From: Bondarzewia mesenterica
Taxonomy: Eukaryota; Basidiomycota; Agaricomycetes; Russulales; Bondarzewiaceae
NCBI GenBank assembly: GCA_004802705.1
Contig: SGPL01000006.1
Location: forward strand, 62,001 to 126,000
Direction: 5' to 3'
DNA length: 64,000 bases
Positions within the stretch are counted from its first letter, which is position 1. Each line of letters starts with the position of its first letter. This document shows positions 1 through 10,965 of the stretch, one piece after another. The notes beneath the pieces were generated by a model. That model did no database searches, was not told where the DNA came from, and saw only the letters and a program-made list of their open reading frames with translations. The position numbers and the translations under genes are program-made.

Positions 1-963
1 AATGAGTCGGGGGTAAGGGTAAGATGGGCAGACGAGGACGAGGGCGGTGGATGGGGAAATGCGTACCTCGATCTCGACCCATATTTGGGGGCTGAGGCCG
101 CAACTGTGGAGGTCGACGCTGATGCGTCGCCAGGCGTGCCCGTGGATGTTACTCATGCGGTCGAGCAACTCGCGGGTGGGTTGGGGAGCTTTGACGGTGT
201 GGATGCTGATGTTGCGACGAAGCTCGACGGCGATGGCGATTTCGGCTTCAAGAATGGCGAGCTGGTGGGCGAGGGGCGTGATGAAGGGCGAGAGCTCGCG
301 GCGGGGGTAAGATTCGAGTTCTGTATCCGTGTTGGGCGGTTCGGCTTGGGAGCAACAGGGTTGGGAAGGAGAGGGAGAGGGGGCGGACGGAAAGGGGACG
401 CGGGCGGCGCGGTCGATGCCGACTTCGCCGAGCATGGCGTTGGGGAGTGCAGATAGATTTGCGCGAAGGTCGGAGAGGAGGTCGGGAGAGGAGGTGCGGT
501 GCGGGGAGGGAGGGTAGCAGACGGGATAATGCATCTTGAGCGGATTGGGGTGACGATGGGGTGAGCCAGAGAGAGCGGTAATGGTCTTCCTTTGAGGGTG
601 GAGGGGTGAGGGCGATGGTATGTGCGAACCAAGGGTGATAGCCTGTGCCACAGGATGGATTGATATATGGGCGCGAGTTACAAAGTGATGGAATTGTGGG
701 GTCAATGTTCTGAGTCGGAGGTTTTACGGTGAATGATGAGAGTGATGGCGATACTCACCAAAGGCTGGGACAACTTTATCGGGCCAGCGTTCGGCGAGAT
801 CGCGCACTTTTCGCTGATCGGAGGCAGTGGTGGCCATGGCACAGAGGGTGATTGGGAGAGTATCCATCGTGTGGAGATCGATGGGCGATTCGACGGGATG
901 ACAGTGTACATCGACGACGTGAGCGAGTACGGAGGGATGGGGTGTGTCTTCCTGAGAGCTCAT
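1..963 (-). CDS. scn1: TatD-family metal-dependent hydrolase, Cut9-interacting protein Scn1-like (partial, cut by left edge)
   Basis: Read on the minus strand. Exon 1 runs 963-759 from ATG at 963 and carries the metal-binding VDVHCHP motif near residue 18, the hallmark start of TatD-type amidohydrolases. An intron (758-643, GT-AG) joins in frame to exon 2 (642 to beyond base 1), which continues FGYHPWFAHT, then a proline-rich stretch, then GEVGID (conserved Glu), then SIHTVKA and SVDLHSCG, in the order expected for Scn1-like proteins. TatD enzymes are Mg-dependent nucleases; fission-yeast Scn1 was found as a partner of the APC/C subunit Cut9. The C-terminal part lies outside the window. It is transcribed divergently from TRM5, with 263 bases between the start codons. 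Family assignment is solid; the cellular role is inferred by homology only. Confidence 0.8.
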
Positions 964-1226
964 GATGGTGAAAGCACTCGAGTGGAATTGGTATTTGTTG
1001 CTAAGTTATCCTGTAAAAAGCAGAACCAGTCGCTGTTGACGAGCACGGCACTGCCGCTGTATGTGGTCTCAGTCTAAAGGAGCCTTGTTCATGATATGGC
1101 TGCACACGGGTAGACGGAGAGCGAGTCGAAAGCTGTCGAAAGGCATACTTACCGACCCACAACACCAAACATCACCATACGACACACTTGCACGTCGCGG
1201 CGATGTTCCTGGCTCTGTGATTCTGC
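964..1226. promoter_or_regulatory. Divergent intergenic region shared by the scn1-like gene and TRM5
   Basis: The two flanking start codons point away from each other across 263 bases, so this stretch must hold both promoters. I see no clear TATA box. The TRM5 side (about 1150-1226) is A/C-rich. This call is inferred from gene layout. Confidence 0.5.
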
Positions 1227-3245
1227 ATGTTTAACATCTTTCGTTCTTTTCACCGTCATTGCCTACCTGTACATACTCGATCCATATTCACCACCACCGT
1301 AGCACGGGCGATGGCCCGCAACATCACAATCGACGCGTCTCCGCCGCCTGCGCGGTGGATGAAAGATACTCTCGACCGCTCAGTGTTCCATCGTTCTATA
1401 CCTGTCCTCGCCATTCGCGTACCCCCTATCAAAGCTGGTGTGATTCTCAAGGCTGATGCCATGAAAAAGTGCGTTGCGAATTTCATCCGATCCCGCTCTC
1501 TTCAGAGGTGAAGGGACCGGAGCTAACTGACATCGGCATGTACGCATCTCTAGATCTATCATGAATCTGCCAAAAATTCGAAGCGTCGTGGCAGACCCCA
1601 CAAGTTCGGATGGGAACAAGCTCGTTCTTCTCCGAATTCAACGTGAAGGTGAGTTGCCGCCAGGATTGTGGTAGGGAGTGGCGGCGTGCTTTGCTGCGCG
1701 AAAAGTTGATGACCTCCGCAAGGTAGCTGATCTTTCGAACGATGTCAAGGAGTATTTGGAGACTCTCGATGCCGATTTGACAACGTATACTCTTGAGCTG
1801 GGGTATGACTATTGGACCGCGGGTACGTGCACATCGCCGTGCAATTTTTGAATCTTTGAATTGAAATATGGGTATTTGGCAGATGAGATTTTGCAGGCTG
1901 TCCTTCCAGAAGAGCTACTTGAGGGTTCTCCAACAGGGTTTTCCATCACTGGTCACCTCGGTATGAACAATATCGCCGCTTCCGTTATCTCGATCTAAAT
2001 CTCATCATGTCACTTTCCAGCCCACATGAACTTGAATAACGAGTACCTACCGTACAAGTACATCATCGGACAGGTAGTTATGGATGTATGCTGCGCGCCT
2101 TGTCAGGTTAGAGAAACACATTGGTCTCACTTGCGCGTAACAGAAAAACAAGAAGATTCGCACCGTCGTCAACAAATTGGACTCAATTGATACACAATTC
2201 CGATTCTTCGAGATGGAACTTATCGCAGGGGAACCTGACTACGTTGTCGAACACGTATGGCGATCATTTATTACCCCTTCATATTCTGACGCCGACACCT
2301 TGAAAATTTAATTTTAATCTTCTGCAGCACGAGTCCGATTGCCGCTTTACATTCGACTTCACACAGGTCTATTGGAACTCACGTCTGCACACGGAACACG
2401 AGCGCCTCGTCCAGCTGTTCCGTCCCTCAGACGTAGTCGCAGATGTGTTTGCGGGCGTCGGCCCGTTCGCGATCCCTGCTGGGAAAAAAGGCTGCGGCGT
2501 CCTTGCGAATGACTTGAACCCGAACAGTTACAAATACCTCAAGCAAAACATCATAGACAACCAGGTGCGTTTTATCGACTCCGAGGGAACGTTTGCATTC
2601 TGATTGCGTGGGTAGGTTGAAGGACAGGTTCGGGCGTCATGCGAGGACGGGCGCTACTTTATCCAAAATGCGGTGAAAAGAGCGTTGGAAAATCCGCTAC
2701 TTCCGTACACAGGGCCGAAAACCACGCGCTCGCAGATGAAAGAACAACGTCGAGCGAGGGAACAGCAGGTTGAGGGCCTCTCTACCTCCGCACATGCACG
2801 CAAACCCGCACCCCCACTTGACGCTGCGCCGTTGCGGACCCGCATCGGTCATTTCGTGATGAACCTGCCGGACTCTGCGATAACTTTTCTGGACGCGTTT
2901 CGCGGGGTGTTGGTCGGCTCATCTCAGGCTGAGGAGGAACAGTTGAGGAAAATATACGAGACGATGCCGATGGTGCATTGTCATTGCTTCACGCGTGAGC
3001 TGGAGCCGGACGCGGCGAGAAAGGATATCCAACAGGTCCGTGTTTTTTTTTGGAAACCTTTTCCTTGATAAACGGCGCTGACAAGGTGACGTGCCGGGCA
3101 ATAGCGGGTGGAGGAGAAACTCGGGTGCACGCTTGGAGATGGGGATGAGGTGTTGCTGCACCTGGTCCGCTCTGTAGCACCGAACAAAGACATGTACTGT
3201 ATCAGCTTCCGGCTGCCTCGCGAGGTGGGTTTGGCGAAGGCATGA
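1227..3245 (+). CDS. TRM5: tRNA (guanine-37-N1)-methyltransferase Trm5
   Basis: Trm5 makes m1G37 next to the anticodon and prevents frameshifting. Exons include 1227-1468, 1554-1648 and several more to TGA at 3243-3245, joined by short introns. Recognisable blocks in order: N-terminal [27 protein letters not shown]; a SAM-binding block [18 protein letters not shown] followed by [12 protein letters not shown] (about 2440-2550); the catalytic NLP motif in [14 protein letters not shown] (about 2860-2895); and a C-terminus ending [12 protein letters not shown]. The first 28 residues from ATG 1227 are rich in Arg, His, Ser, Thr and Phe with no acidic residue, like a mitochondrial presequence; a second in-frame ATG at 1311 would give a form without it. 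Yeast Trm5 acts in both nucleus/cytoplasm and mitochondria. A Lys/Pro-rich insert at about 2680-2830 separates the SAM block from NLP. Exon details are by eye. Confidence 0.9.
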
Positions 3246-3579
3246 ATCTACTCGATGTGTTCACCTGGGTGCTTGGAGGTACGCAGAGCGGAAATTGAGA
3301 ACCATCTGCAAAGAGGGACCTCATCGGAACGGGTCGTAGAACTTGAAGGAACGGGCCGAACGGCCGTCCATGCCGCGCGAGCTGACATAACTGGAATTGG
3401 AGAGCCGCGGCAGCAAATTATTGACCGGCCAGCGCATTCGGAGAGCCTGCCCACCCGCACTGGCACATACCCTCTTGTCTCTATAGACTTGCCTTCCCTC
3501 ACATTCTCTAGGCTCTCTCTCTCTTTTCTCTATTAGATTCTCCCTCTCTCTCGTCGGTAGACTCGCTCCTGCTCTCTGC
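3246..3579. promoter_or_regulatory. Intergenic region, TRM5 3' end and carrier-gene promoter / 5' UTR
   Basis: Holds the TRM5 3' end and the carrier promoter. A strong pyrimidine tract (about 3510-3570, mostly CT repeats) lies just upstream of the carrier ATG, as is common near fungal transcription starts. No TATA box was seen. Confidence 0.4.
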
Positions 3580-6500
3580 TTGTCTGACTTTAGAAGTGCT
3601 CCGCTCGCGCTACGGCACGCGCATCTTAATACCAGGGCTAACGTTGACGCCAACGCCGAGTTTTTATTGAAGATGATTCCGCTCCCGCATGTTTTTGCGC
3701 GGGTGTATGCTGATGCGGATACCAAGGATGTCGTAGTCGCGGGTGGTAATACTGCTGCAGGGAGCGTGGCCGCTGCGGGCGGCAAGGCGTCCCGCGCGCT
3801 GGCGACGGTGAAGAGCGCGGTGCGCACGCAGGAGAGCGAGTTGAAACGATGGAGGAGGGTATTTGAGACCAACGCCAAGACGGTTGTCGACGGAGAGAAG
3901 TGCGTCATGCTCCTTCCTTCCTGTATAACTGCTATCTACTAGTACTAGTAGTAGCCCTTTATCGGCTCTGCCACGTTGCTAACGATTCTTTCGCCCGTCT
4001 TTTCCTTTTCCATCCGTCTTTCTCATACAACAACCACGCGGAAAATCATGCGCGTCCCGCCCCGACTCTTCTTTGCCTGCCGCCGACGCTCCCTCGCGTT
4101 ATGCCGCGCGTAGATTCTTGGATCCCGACCAGTTCGTCAATGCCATCGTGCCCAAGGGCGACTTGACGCGCATCGGACGCGCCCAGTTCGCGATGCTGTT
4201 CCGCGTCGCGGACAGCTCGAAGCGCGGGCGCGTCTCGTGGGACGACTTCACCGTCTTCCAGACCTTGCTCAAGCGGCCCGATGCCGACTATTGGATCGCG
4301 TTTCAGTATTTCGACGTGTGAGTGCTTGCTTTGCAAGATCATGGATGTATCACGATGTTGATCCTGATGCGGATGCGGGGTTTGTTCTGGATGGTGATGG
4401 GTCTGCAGTGATAGTTCTGGGACTATCACGTTTGATGAGTTCAAGAACGTATTTATGGCGAACGTGGGAGTTGGTGCCATCCCTTTCAACTTTGACTGGT
4501 AGGCGACTAATCTGAGAAGTTTAGGGATTTGTTGATCATTGTCTTCGTCCAGTGACTGGGTTAAACTATACCTCGGCAAAAGAAACGGGACACATGTTCT
4601 GGGATGTGAGTCTTTGCCTTGCTTCATTGCGTACGAGAACGCTCATGACCGCGCGCAGACAATGAATTCACGCAATTAATGAAGGGCCTGCAAGGAGAAC
4701 GGCTGCGCCAGGCATTCAAGTACTTAGATGGTGACCAGGACGGTTTCATCAAGCCCGACCAGTTCAAGAGGATCATTTTAGTAAGGCAGACACCCATATT
4801 GTCCACGGAAGTCTGATCGCTGACGGATTTATCTGCAGGAAATTGCTGGACACAAGCTTTCGGACGAGGTCATTGAGCGTCTGCCTACTTTGACCGCACT
4901 GAGCCCCGGTGGCCGTATATCATACTCTGAAGTCATCGCATTCCATAATGTTGTTAGAGGTGGGCAAATTTGCAAATAGCAATGGAAACTGACATCTCAA
5001 GACCCGTGTCTGATCAAATGATAGAGATGGACATGGTAGAGCGGTAAGAGATGTCATCTCTTCACGACGAAATCGTTTTGTTTACGGTTCTGTAGCGTTC
5101 TTCGGGAGGCTACCGCAAAGACCAAGGATGGACGCATCGACCAGACGGATTTTTTGAACCATGCGGCGTCGACCTCGCGTTACTCCCTCTTCACGCCGAT
5201 GGAGGCTTCCATCATCTTCCACTTTGCTGGACGCGGTGTCGGCGGACAGCGTCTTGCGTTGATCGACTTTGCGCAGCTGCTCGACCCACGTTGGAAGGCT
5301 CCTGGCGATCATAAGGAGGAGCGTGCCGTCGCCGGTGCTGCCTCGTCCATGCTGCATGAAATCGCGCATTCGGTGTACAATTTTGTACAGGGAGGTGGGC
5401 GCTTCTATTTGGTTTTTGCAGCGAAGAGTTTGTATTGAGCGTTTAAAAGGTTTTGCGGGCGCGTTTGGAGCGACTATCGTATACCCTATAGATTTAGGTG
5501 CGTACCGCTTTGTGTGGGTAGTGAGGTAGCGACATTAAATACTGATTCTACCTTCGTTGCACAGTCAAGGTACGAGAAATATATCAATGGTTAGCAGGGC
5601 TATGCTGACGGCTGATTCCCAAAACACTGATAGACTCGGTAAGTCCGGTGCGATTTTTCTGCGCGTGCAGTGTGTTGATATGGCAATTTAGCATGCAAAA
5701 TCAACGGAGTACTGTCGTTGGACAGCTGTTGTACAAAAACAGCTTGGATTGCGTCCGAAAAGTATTCCATAATGAAGGCTTTTTGGGCTTCTACCGCGGG
5801 TTAGGTCCGCAGCTCATCGTGGGTGGTCCGATTGTGCACCGAAGACCGTCAGACTCATGCGGTGGAGTTTAGGGTGTGGCTCCTGAAAAAGCCATCAAGC
5901 TTACTGTCAATGACCTAATACGTGGTCGTTCGATGGATCCCGAGACTGGAAGGATCACCCTCTTTTGGGAGTTGGTTGCTGGTGGGACTGCCGGAGGTTG
6001 TCAAGTGGTAAGTGGCAATTTATGTGCCTCCACGGGAGATCGTGCGTTGATCCTGAACGTTAGGTTTTCACGAACCCGTTAGAAATTGTGTAAGAGCGTA
6101 GAATGAAGTATCGAACTGCCACGGACTGATCACATCATCTTTCAGAAAAATTCGGTTGCAGATCCAAGGAGAGGCTGCCAAAGTCGAGGGCGCTGTTGCC
6201 AAGGGCGCGGCCCACATCGTGCGCCAACTTGGCCTGGTTGGTTTGTATAAAGGAGCGAGTGCTTGTTTGCTCCGCGACATCCCGTTCTCCGCGATCTACT
6301 TCCCCGCGTACTCGCATTTGAAGAAGGATGTGTTCCAAGAAGGATACCACGGCAAACATCTGTCATTTATGGAAACACTGGCTTCGGCTGCCATCGCGTG
6401 AGTGCCATAAGATAGCGCACTGCCTCCGCATAGTGGACTGACATCGCTGATGGATTTGATGATGGCACTACGAACGAACAGCGGGATGCCTGCGGCATAC

Positions 6501-7145
6501 TTGACAACCCCAGCAGGTACGAGCTAATCTGCAGTGTGTCATTCTTTCGACGACGACTGAAACTGACAGATTTGTGATAGATGTGGTGAAGACGCGTTTG
6601 CAGGTGGAGGCGCGGAAAGGGCAGACGCACTACAAGGGTCTGACCGATGCCTTCGTCAAGATCTGTGAGTGGTCGCGAGTCTATACGCGGGCTGATAGTT
6701 GCCTGATGTCGGAACCGGCGCTTTAGACCGAGAGGAGGGCTTCCAGGCGTTGTTCAAGGGCGGTCCTGCACGCGTTGTACGCAGCAGCCCCCAATTTGGA
6801 TTCACGCTCGTGGCATACGAATATTTGCATAAAGTACGCATCTTTACGGTAATTTTTGTTGATGGAGCTATTATGGCTGATGCGCATCGCCTTTCGCTTG
6901 ACTTGCTCGTGTGGACAACAGTTCCTTCCAGTAAGCGCCAAGTCATTCTTTGGTTGACCGTCGCGACTGACAGAGATTTCTGTTCCTAGTATCCGTGGAA
7001 GGAAGAATCGCGGGAAGTGGAGACTGCGCTCACCTCGCGTCCAGAAGAAATCGCGAAGACACGTGCACGGAACGCGTTGAAGATTCTGCTGGACGTAAAC
7101 GGAGACTTCGGACGGCGGTCGCCGGGGGGAACGGCGACGAGTTGA
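3580..7145 (+). CDS. AGC1: Calcium-binding mitochondrial aspartate/glutamate carrier (AGC1/aralar type)
   Basis: An inner-membrane antiporter exchanging aspartate for glutamate, part of the malate-aspartate shuttle. The N-terminal half holds EF-hand-like repeats: [17 protein letters not shown] (about 4200-4250), a [11 protein letters not shown] unit after an intron, [17 protein letters not shown] (about 4720-4780), and a unit with [14 protein letters not shown] (about 5120-5160). The C-terminal half has three carrier repeats, each with the Px[D/E]xx[K]x[R] signature: YPIDLVKTRMQ (split by introns at 5498-5691), NPLEIVKIRLQ (about 6090-6165) and [11 protein letters not shown] (about 6508-6605). 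A loop intron at about 5820-5873 restores [12 protein letters not shown]. Translation ends at TGA 7143-7145. The start at 3580 is the first ATG of the open exon and the start of a long basic leader; the exact start is less certain. Intron 1 (about 3900-4113) is unusually long for this genome. See the separate entry for two 5-base exons. Confidence 0.9.
5498..5691 (+). other. Two consecutive 5-base micro-exons (5565-5569 and 5634-5638) flanked by three short introns
   Basis: The exon ending at 5497 gives YPIDL plus one base. The next coding piece needed is V-K-T-R-M-Q, but a continuous reading does not give it. Taking TCAAG (5565-5569) and ACTCG (5634-5638) as exons, with GT-AG introns 5498-5564 (67 b), 5570-5633 (64 b) and 5639-5691 (53 b), rebuilds L-V-K-T-R-M-Q-N-Q-R exactly. 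All six splice sites are GT or AG. The rebuilt motif is the essential carrier signature, so the reading is strongly constrained. Confidence 0.85.
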
Positions 7146-7763
7146 GGGGGATGTGTGTTTTCTTTTACTGGGGTTGTCGTTGGTATTTAGTTGAGGTATC
7201 AAGTCTTGGCGTCGTTGTGGACTGTAGAAGAGTGATAGCGGCCAATGAACGATGCTTAGCAAGAGGGTGTGGTCCACGGCGAAAGTCAATAGGACGGTGC
7301 AGGAGCCAATGAGGAAGCGGTGCGTATAGGGTGGTCACTAGGGAAACAAATCATTAGCCCGAGATGTCCTCCTGTGAGATTTGATGTGGAACGGTGATGC
7401 CGTGTGGCGGAGATTAGCCCTGAATGTCTCGCTCATAAGGCCTCTCCCACGGAGATCCATTCCACCGCCCCCTCCTTGCCTTCGTCTTCTTCGTTTTCTC
7501 CATCTTTCCCTTTTTTTCCCTTCAGCGGTACGTTTTCTGTCTTATCTGCCACCGCTCGATGTCGTCTCATCCGCCCAATGTCATGACCAACAGAGCGCTT
7601 GCTTTCAGTCAAGCATCCCGCACCCGCCCACGCTACTGCTAGACAGTATCCGCCAGCGTAGACCGCTACCTTCATTTGTATTCTTTTCCTACTTTTCGTT
7701 CTCGCTTAACGCACCAGCTTTCTGTCTTTTCAAAATTTCAAGACAACACACTTTCTTTTCATT
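7146..7763. promoter_or_regulatory. Intergenic region with CT-rich tract upstream of the threonine-rich protein gene
   Basis: No gene seen. A long pyrimidine-rich stretch (about 7470-7530, runs of T and C) and a second T/C-rich part near 7675-7755 precede the ATG at 7764. Such tracts often mark strong fungal promoters and 5' UTRs. The short open frames here have no family resemblance. Confidence 0.4.
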
Positions 7764-9726
7764 ATGAAGTCAATTATCTTCGGTCTTTCCCTCGTCAGCG
7801 CGGCGGCTGCTCAGGTAGCGAATGGCGTGTCCATGGTTCAGCTTAGCAGCGCCATGGCCGGCTCTTCTGCGGCTGCGTCTACCGCTGTTCCCACCTCCTC
7901 CCCCAGCGCCCAATATGGCGGCTCAAACGGCTACTCCGGATCGAGTTCATCTGTCGGTTACGGCTCATCTCCCTCCTCTGTCGACACATCATATGGCTCT
8001 CAGTACACCCAGGGCTCAAACACGTATTCGTCGTCGGTTTCTCAGTACACACAGCCGCCCTCGACTGCCGACTCGTCGTACTACACGTCGTTCATGTCTG
8101 GCGGCTACAAAAGCATGAACTGTGGTTACGGCTATGTAAAGCAGTCTGACGGTTCCTGCAGCCAAGCATCTTGGGTACGCAATTTCTTCCCCCTTTTCGC
8201 CTTACCTTGCCGTTCCGCGTGTCTGATGCTCCACACAGTATCAGACGCAGGGCTGTTATGAGACCATCATCATCAACAAGTATGCATCATTTTTGATGGG
8301 ACGTGATTGGACGACGATTTTTGACGCGCTCAATTTTACAGCCAGGGTTACTGCAACACCGTGACCATGACTGAGACGATGACCAAAACCGAACTCCAGA
8401 CCATGACCGATGTTCAGACAATGACGGTCACGATGACCGACACCATGACTCAAACTCAGACGATGACCGAGGTGCGAATTTCGCGAAGTCTGTCGTGTTG
8501 GAACGGCGAATTGATCGTGTTGCTTAGACCAAGACTGTCCCAACCACGGTCACCATGACGGACACCATGACTAAGTTCATGACTGATTTCGAGACCAAGA
8601 CCGAAATCATGACGTCCACCATGCTTGTCCCTACCACTCGCGTTTGGGTGTCGACGGAAATCATCGACCAGACCAGCACGGTCCAGCACACTTTGACCGC
8701 CACGGAGACTCAGACTCAGGTTAACGTATATACCCAGACTGCCACCCAGACCAATACCGCGACGGAGACCCTCAAGCAGACGCAGACCGACTTCGTCACC
8801 AAGACTGATGTCGTGACCATTATCCAGCCCACGACGTACACCAGCGTCTGGGTCAGCACCAAGGTCATCGACAATGTGAGCAGCGGGTTTCCCTCCATGC
8901 TGTAAATCGCCGGCTGATGTTTTGTTGCTCTAGACGAAGACGGTCTTGGAGACGCAGACCGCTACCATGGTTGACACCATGACTTTGGTCTCCACCGCCA
9001 CTGCTACCGAAACTGCCACAATGACGGATGTCGTTACTTCAGTATCTATCAGCACTGTTGTCATACCTACGACGTACACTTCCGTTTGGGTCTCTACCCA
9101 AGTCATCGACAACGTTCGTTCCTCTGCTGTATAGNAAATTTGCAGGTTGATTTTGACACTTTTTTTTTTCTCACAGACGAAGACTATCGAGAACACCATG
9201 ACTTCCACTGTCGTCGACAAGATGACNCANTTCATGACGGCGACTTTGACGGCGACTGCCACTGAGACCGCTACGGAAACGGCGACTGCCACACAGACCG
9301 TCTCTGAGACCGGCCTTTCTGACTGCCTCGGCAAGGTAATATTTTCAAGGCGATCATGGCATTGATACGTTCTGACGCGTCTTTCAGTGCAAGTCCCAGT
9401 GGGGCATGACCTACGGTAACAGCAACTCATACAACACCTATGTTTCGTCTTCGTCCACGGCGGTCGCGGCTTACCAGACCTCGAGCTCAAGCTGCAGTGG
9501 TAGCTCTTGCGGGTCTTCATCCTCAATGAACAGCTGCACTGGTAGCTCTTGCGGTTCTTCATCTTCAATGAACAGCTGCACTGGTAGCTCCTGCGGTTCC
9601 TCCTCCAGCAGCTGCACTGGTAGCTCTTGCGGTTCATCATCATCGTCGAGCAGCTGCAGTGGTAGCTCCTGCGGTTCTTCCAACAGCTCGTACCAGTCGT
9701 CGGCTTCCAGCTCGTCATCCTACTAA
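7764..9726 (+). CDS. Secreted / cell-surface threonine-rich tandem-repeat protein
   Basis: Starts with a clear signal peptide (MKSIIFGLSLVSAAAAQ), so the product enters the secretory path. Next comes a Ser/Gly/Tyr-rich region (to about 8090), a small Cys-containing part (SMNCGYGYVKQSDGSC; TQGCYETIIINNQGYC), then a long Thr-rich region of TMT/TxTxT units. Within it a unit of the form PTT-(YTS/R)-VWVST-x-(I/V)-ID-(Q/N)-T occurs three times (about 8630, 8830 and 9070), separated by TET/TQT runs. The C-terminus is Ser/Cys repeats of the type SCTGSSCGSSSS (about 9480-9690). Short introns interrupt it near 8175-8235, 8281-8340, 8472-8526, 8877-8934, 9116-9177 and 9336-9387. There is no obvious C-terminal hydrophobic GPI signal. 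Dense Ser/Thr suggests heavy O-glycosylation and a wall or adhesive role; this is inference. Several N bases lie at 9135 and 9227-9230. Confidence 0.75.
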
Positions 9727-10325
9727 GTGTGTTCTCCTTGTCACGGACTCTTAGATTGTACATCGTTTAAGGCCGTATACGAGATCCGTCCCCACTTGGG
9801 GGCTGGTCGTAGGCACGAGGCTTTCTCATGGACGGTATCATGGACTGACCGCGTCGTTGATTTCATTTTGGTTTTCTTGACTAATTCACAAGCCGGTGCT
9901 TAATGTGTTTTCGCATTGTAGTCCTTTTGTTACCGAACTACTTTTTCTGTCGGACACTCAGTACTCATCCTTTGCTTTATCTATCTTTTCGTTGGGGGCT
10001 TGATCCATTACGCACGCGCGCCCGTTACTTCCTTTTGCTCTCATCTAGCAGCCCCGTTTTTGTGTTGTGCTGAATCATTGGGTTTTGGTGGTGCAAGGGT
10101 CCGCCTGATGCACATACTCAATCCCGTCGAAGCTCGTTCATCGTGACGTGAGTCAAGAGGGAGTCAGCCTGGCACCGTGCAGTTATAGAAAACCCTCGTG
10201 GGAATTTTGGTTGTGGCGGCAAAGAGCGGCGAAGTGACAAGTCAACTCAGTCAACTCCTCTTTTCACAAACCGCCGCCACTGTAACCTTGCAATTCTTCG
10301 CGTACAGTCCTACAACATTGCAACC
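9727..10325. other. Intergenic region, 3' end of repeat-protein gene and promoter of thioredoxin-like gene
   Basis: Nothing coding was recognised. T-rich stretches at about 9900-9990 fit a 3' UTR. I see no repeat or RNA gene. Confidence 0.4.
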
Positions 10326-10965
10326 ATGCTCCTTCGTACAGCTTCTGATCATTCTACACTTTCGTCTTTGGCCGATATTCAAGGCAAATTTGTTATTTTC
10401 TATTCCTCCCGTGGGGAAGATGGAAGAATGTGGTGTCCTGTAAGTTCTGCCTATTGATAGACAACGCGTAGGCAGGCAATGCAGATGAGAATCGACGCTG
10501 GCGATAAGATCAGTGGACGCTCACCGGTGTTCTCTAGGATTGCCGTGACGTCGAAGACATTGTCCAACGCACCTTCGAGAGCGCCGATGGCCCGTCGGGG
10601 TTGATCGTCTATGTGGGTCAAAGGTCCGAGTGAGTGCACTCATGCCAATCTTGACTCGAATACCCCAGCTGGTGTCGGATAACTCGACAGCCGGCGGGAA
10701 CAGTAATTCGCGCTCATACTACAGTGTATTATTTTCTCATAGATGGAAAACGGCCTCGAACTCCTTCCGCGGTGCACCCTGGAACGTCCACTCGATCCCC
10801 ACTATTTTCAGGGTCAAAGAGGTGAGTCATTACTACTCTTTGTGTCTAGGTCGGAATGTACAGTGGAGTTGATGTCGGTGCGTATTGTAAACCAAGGCGA
10901 AGGAGGACGCGCGGCTTGTGGAGGGCGAGATCGCCGGTCGGCTGGCGTTGTTCGTTCAGGAGTGA
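10326..10965 (+). CDS. Thioredoxin-like protein, TXNDC17 / DUF953 type
   Basis: A small cytosolic thioredoxin-fold protein. Exons by eye: ATG 10326 to about 10440, about 10540-10630, about 10742-10819 and 10895-10965. Exon 1 gives FVIFYSSRGEDGRMWCP and the splice continues DCRDVEDIV, rebuilding the WCPDC active site (CxxC) typical of the TXNDC17 family. After that come GLIVYVGQRSEWKT, NSFRGAPWNVHSIPTIFRVKE with the cis-Pro motif (IPTI), then AKEDARLVEGEIAGRLALFVQE and a stop. Length (about 125 residues) matches the family. TXNDC17 proteins reduce disulfides and nitrosothiols. No single exon is long, so it is easy to miss in an ORF scan. Family call is confident; exon ends are good to a few bases. 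Confidence 0.8.

Noticed and set aside
153..632. 159-codon minus-strand frame rich in Pro/Ser
   Set aside because: Wrong frame of the scn1-like exon 2; the neighbouring frame on the same strand carries GEVGID and FGYHPWF.
3321..3908. 195-codon open frame on the minus strand
   Set aside because: It lies opposite the first exon of the AGC carrier, is rich in Ala/Ser/Arg as expected for the complement of a GC-rich exon, and has no family resemblance.
5850..5875. Apparent stop in the AGC carrier after LIVGGPIV
   Set aside because: It is intron sequence: a GTGGGT donor and TTTAG acceptor remove it and restore [12 protein letters not shown].
9480..9690. Regular repeats that could suggest a CRISPR-like or satellite array
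   Set aside because: They are in-frame codon repeats for SCTGSSCG inside a coding exon, of uneven spacing, and the organism is a eukaryote.
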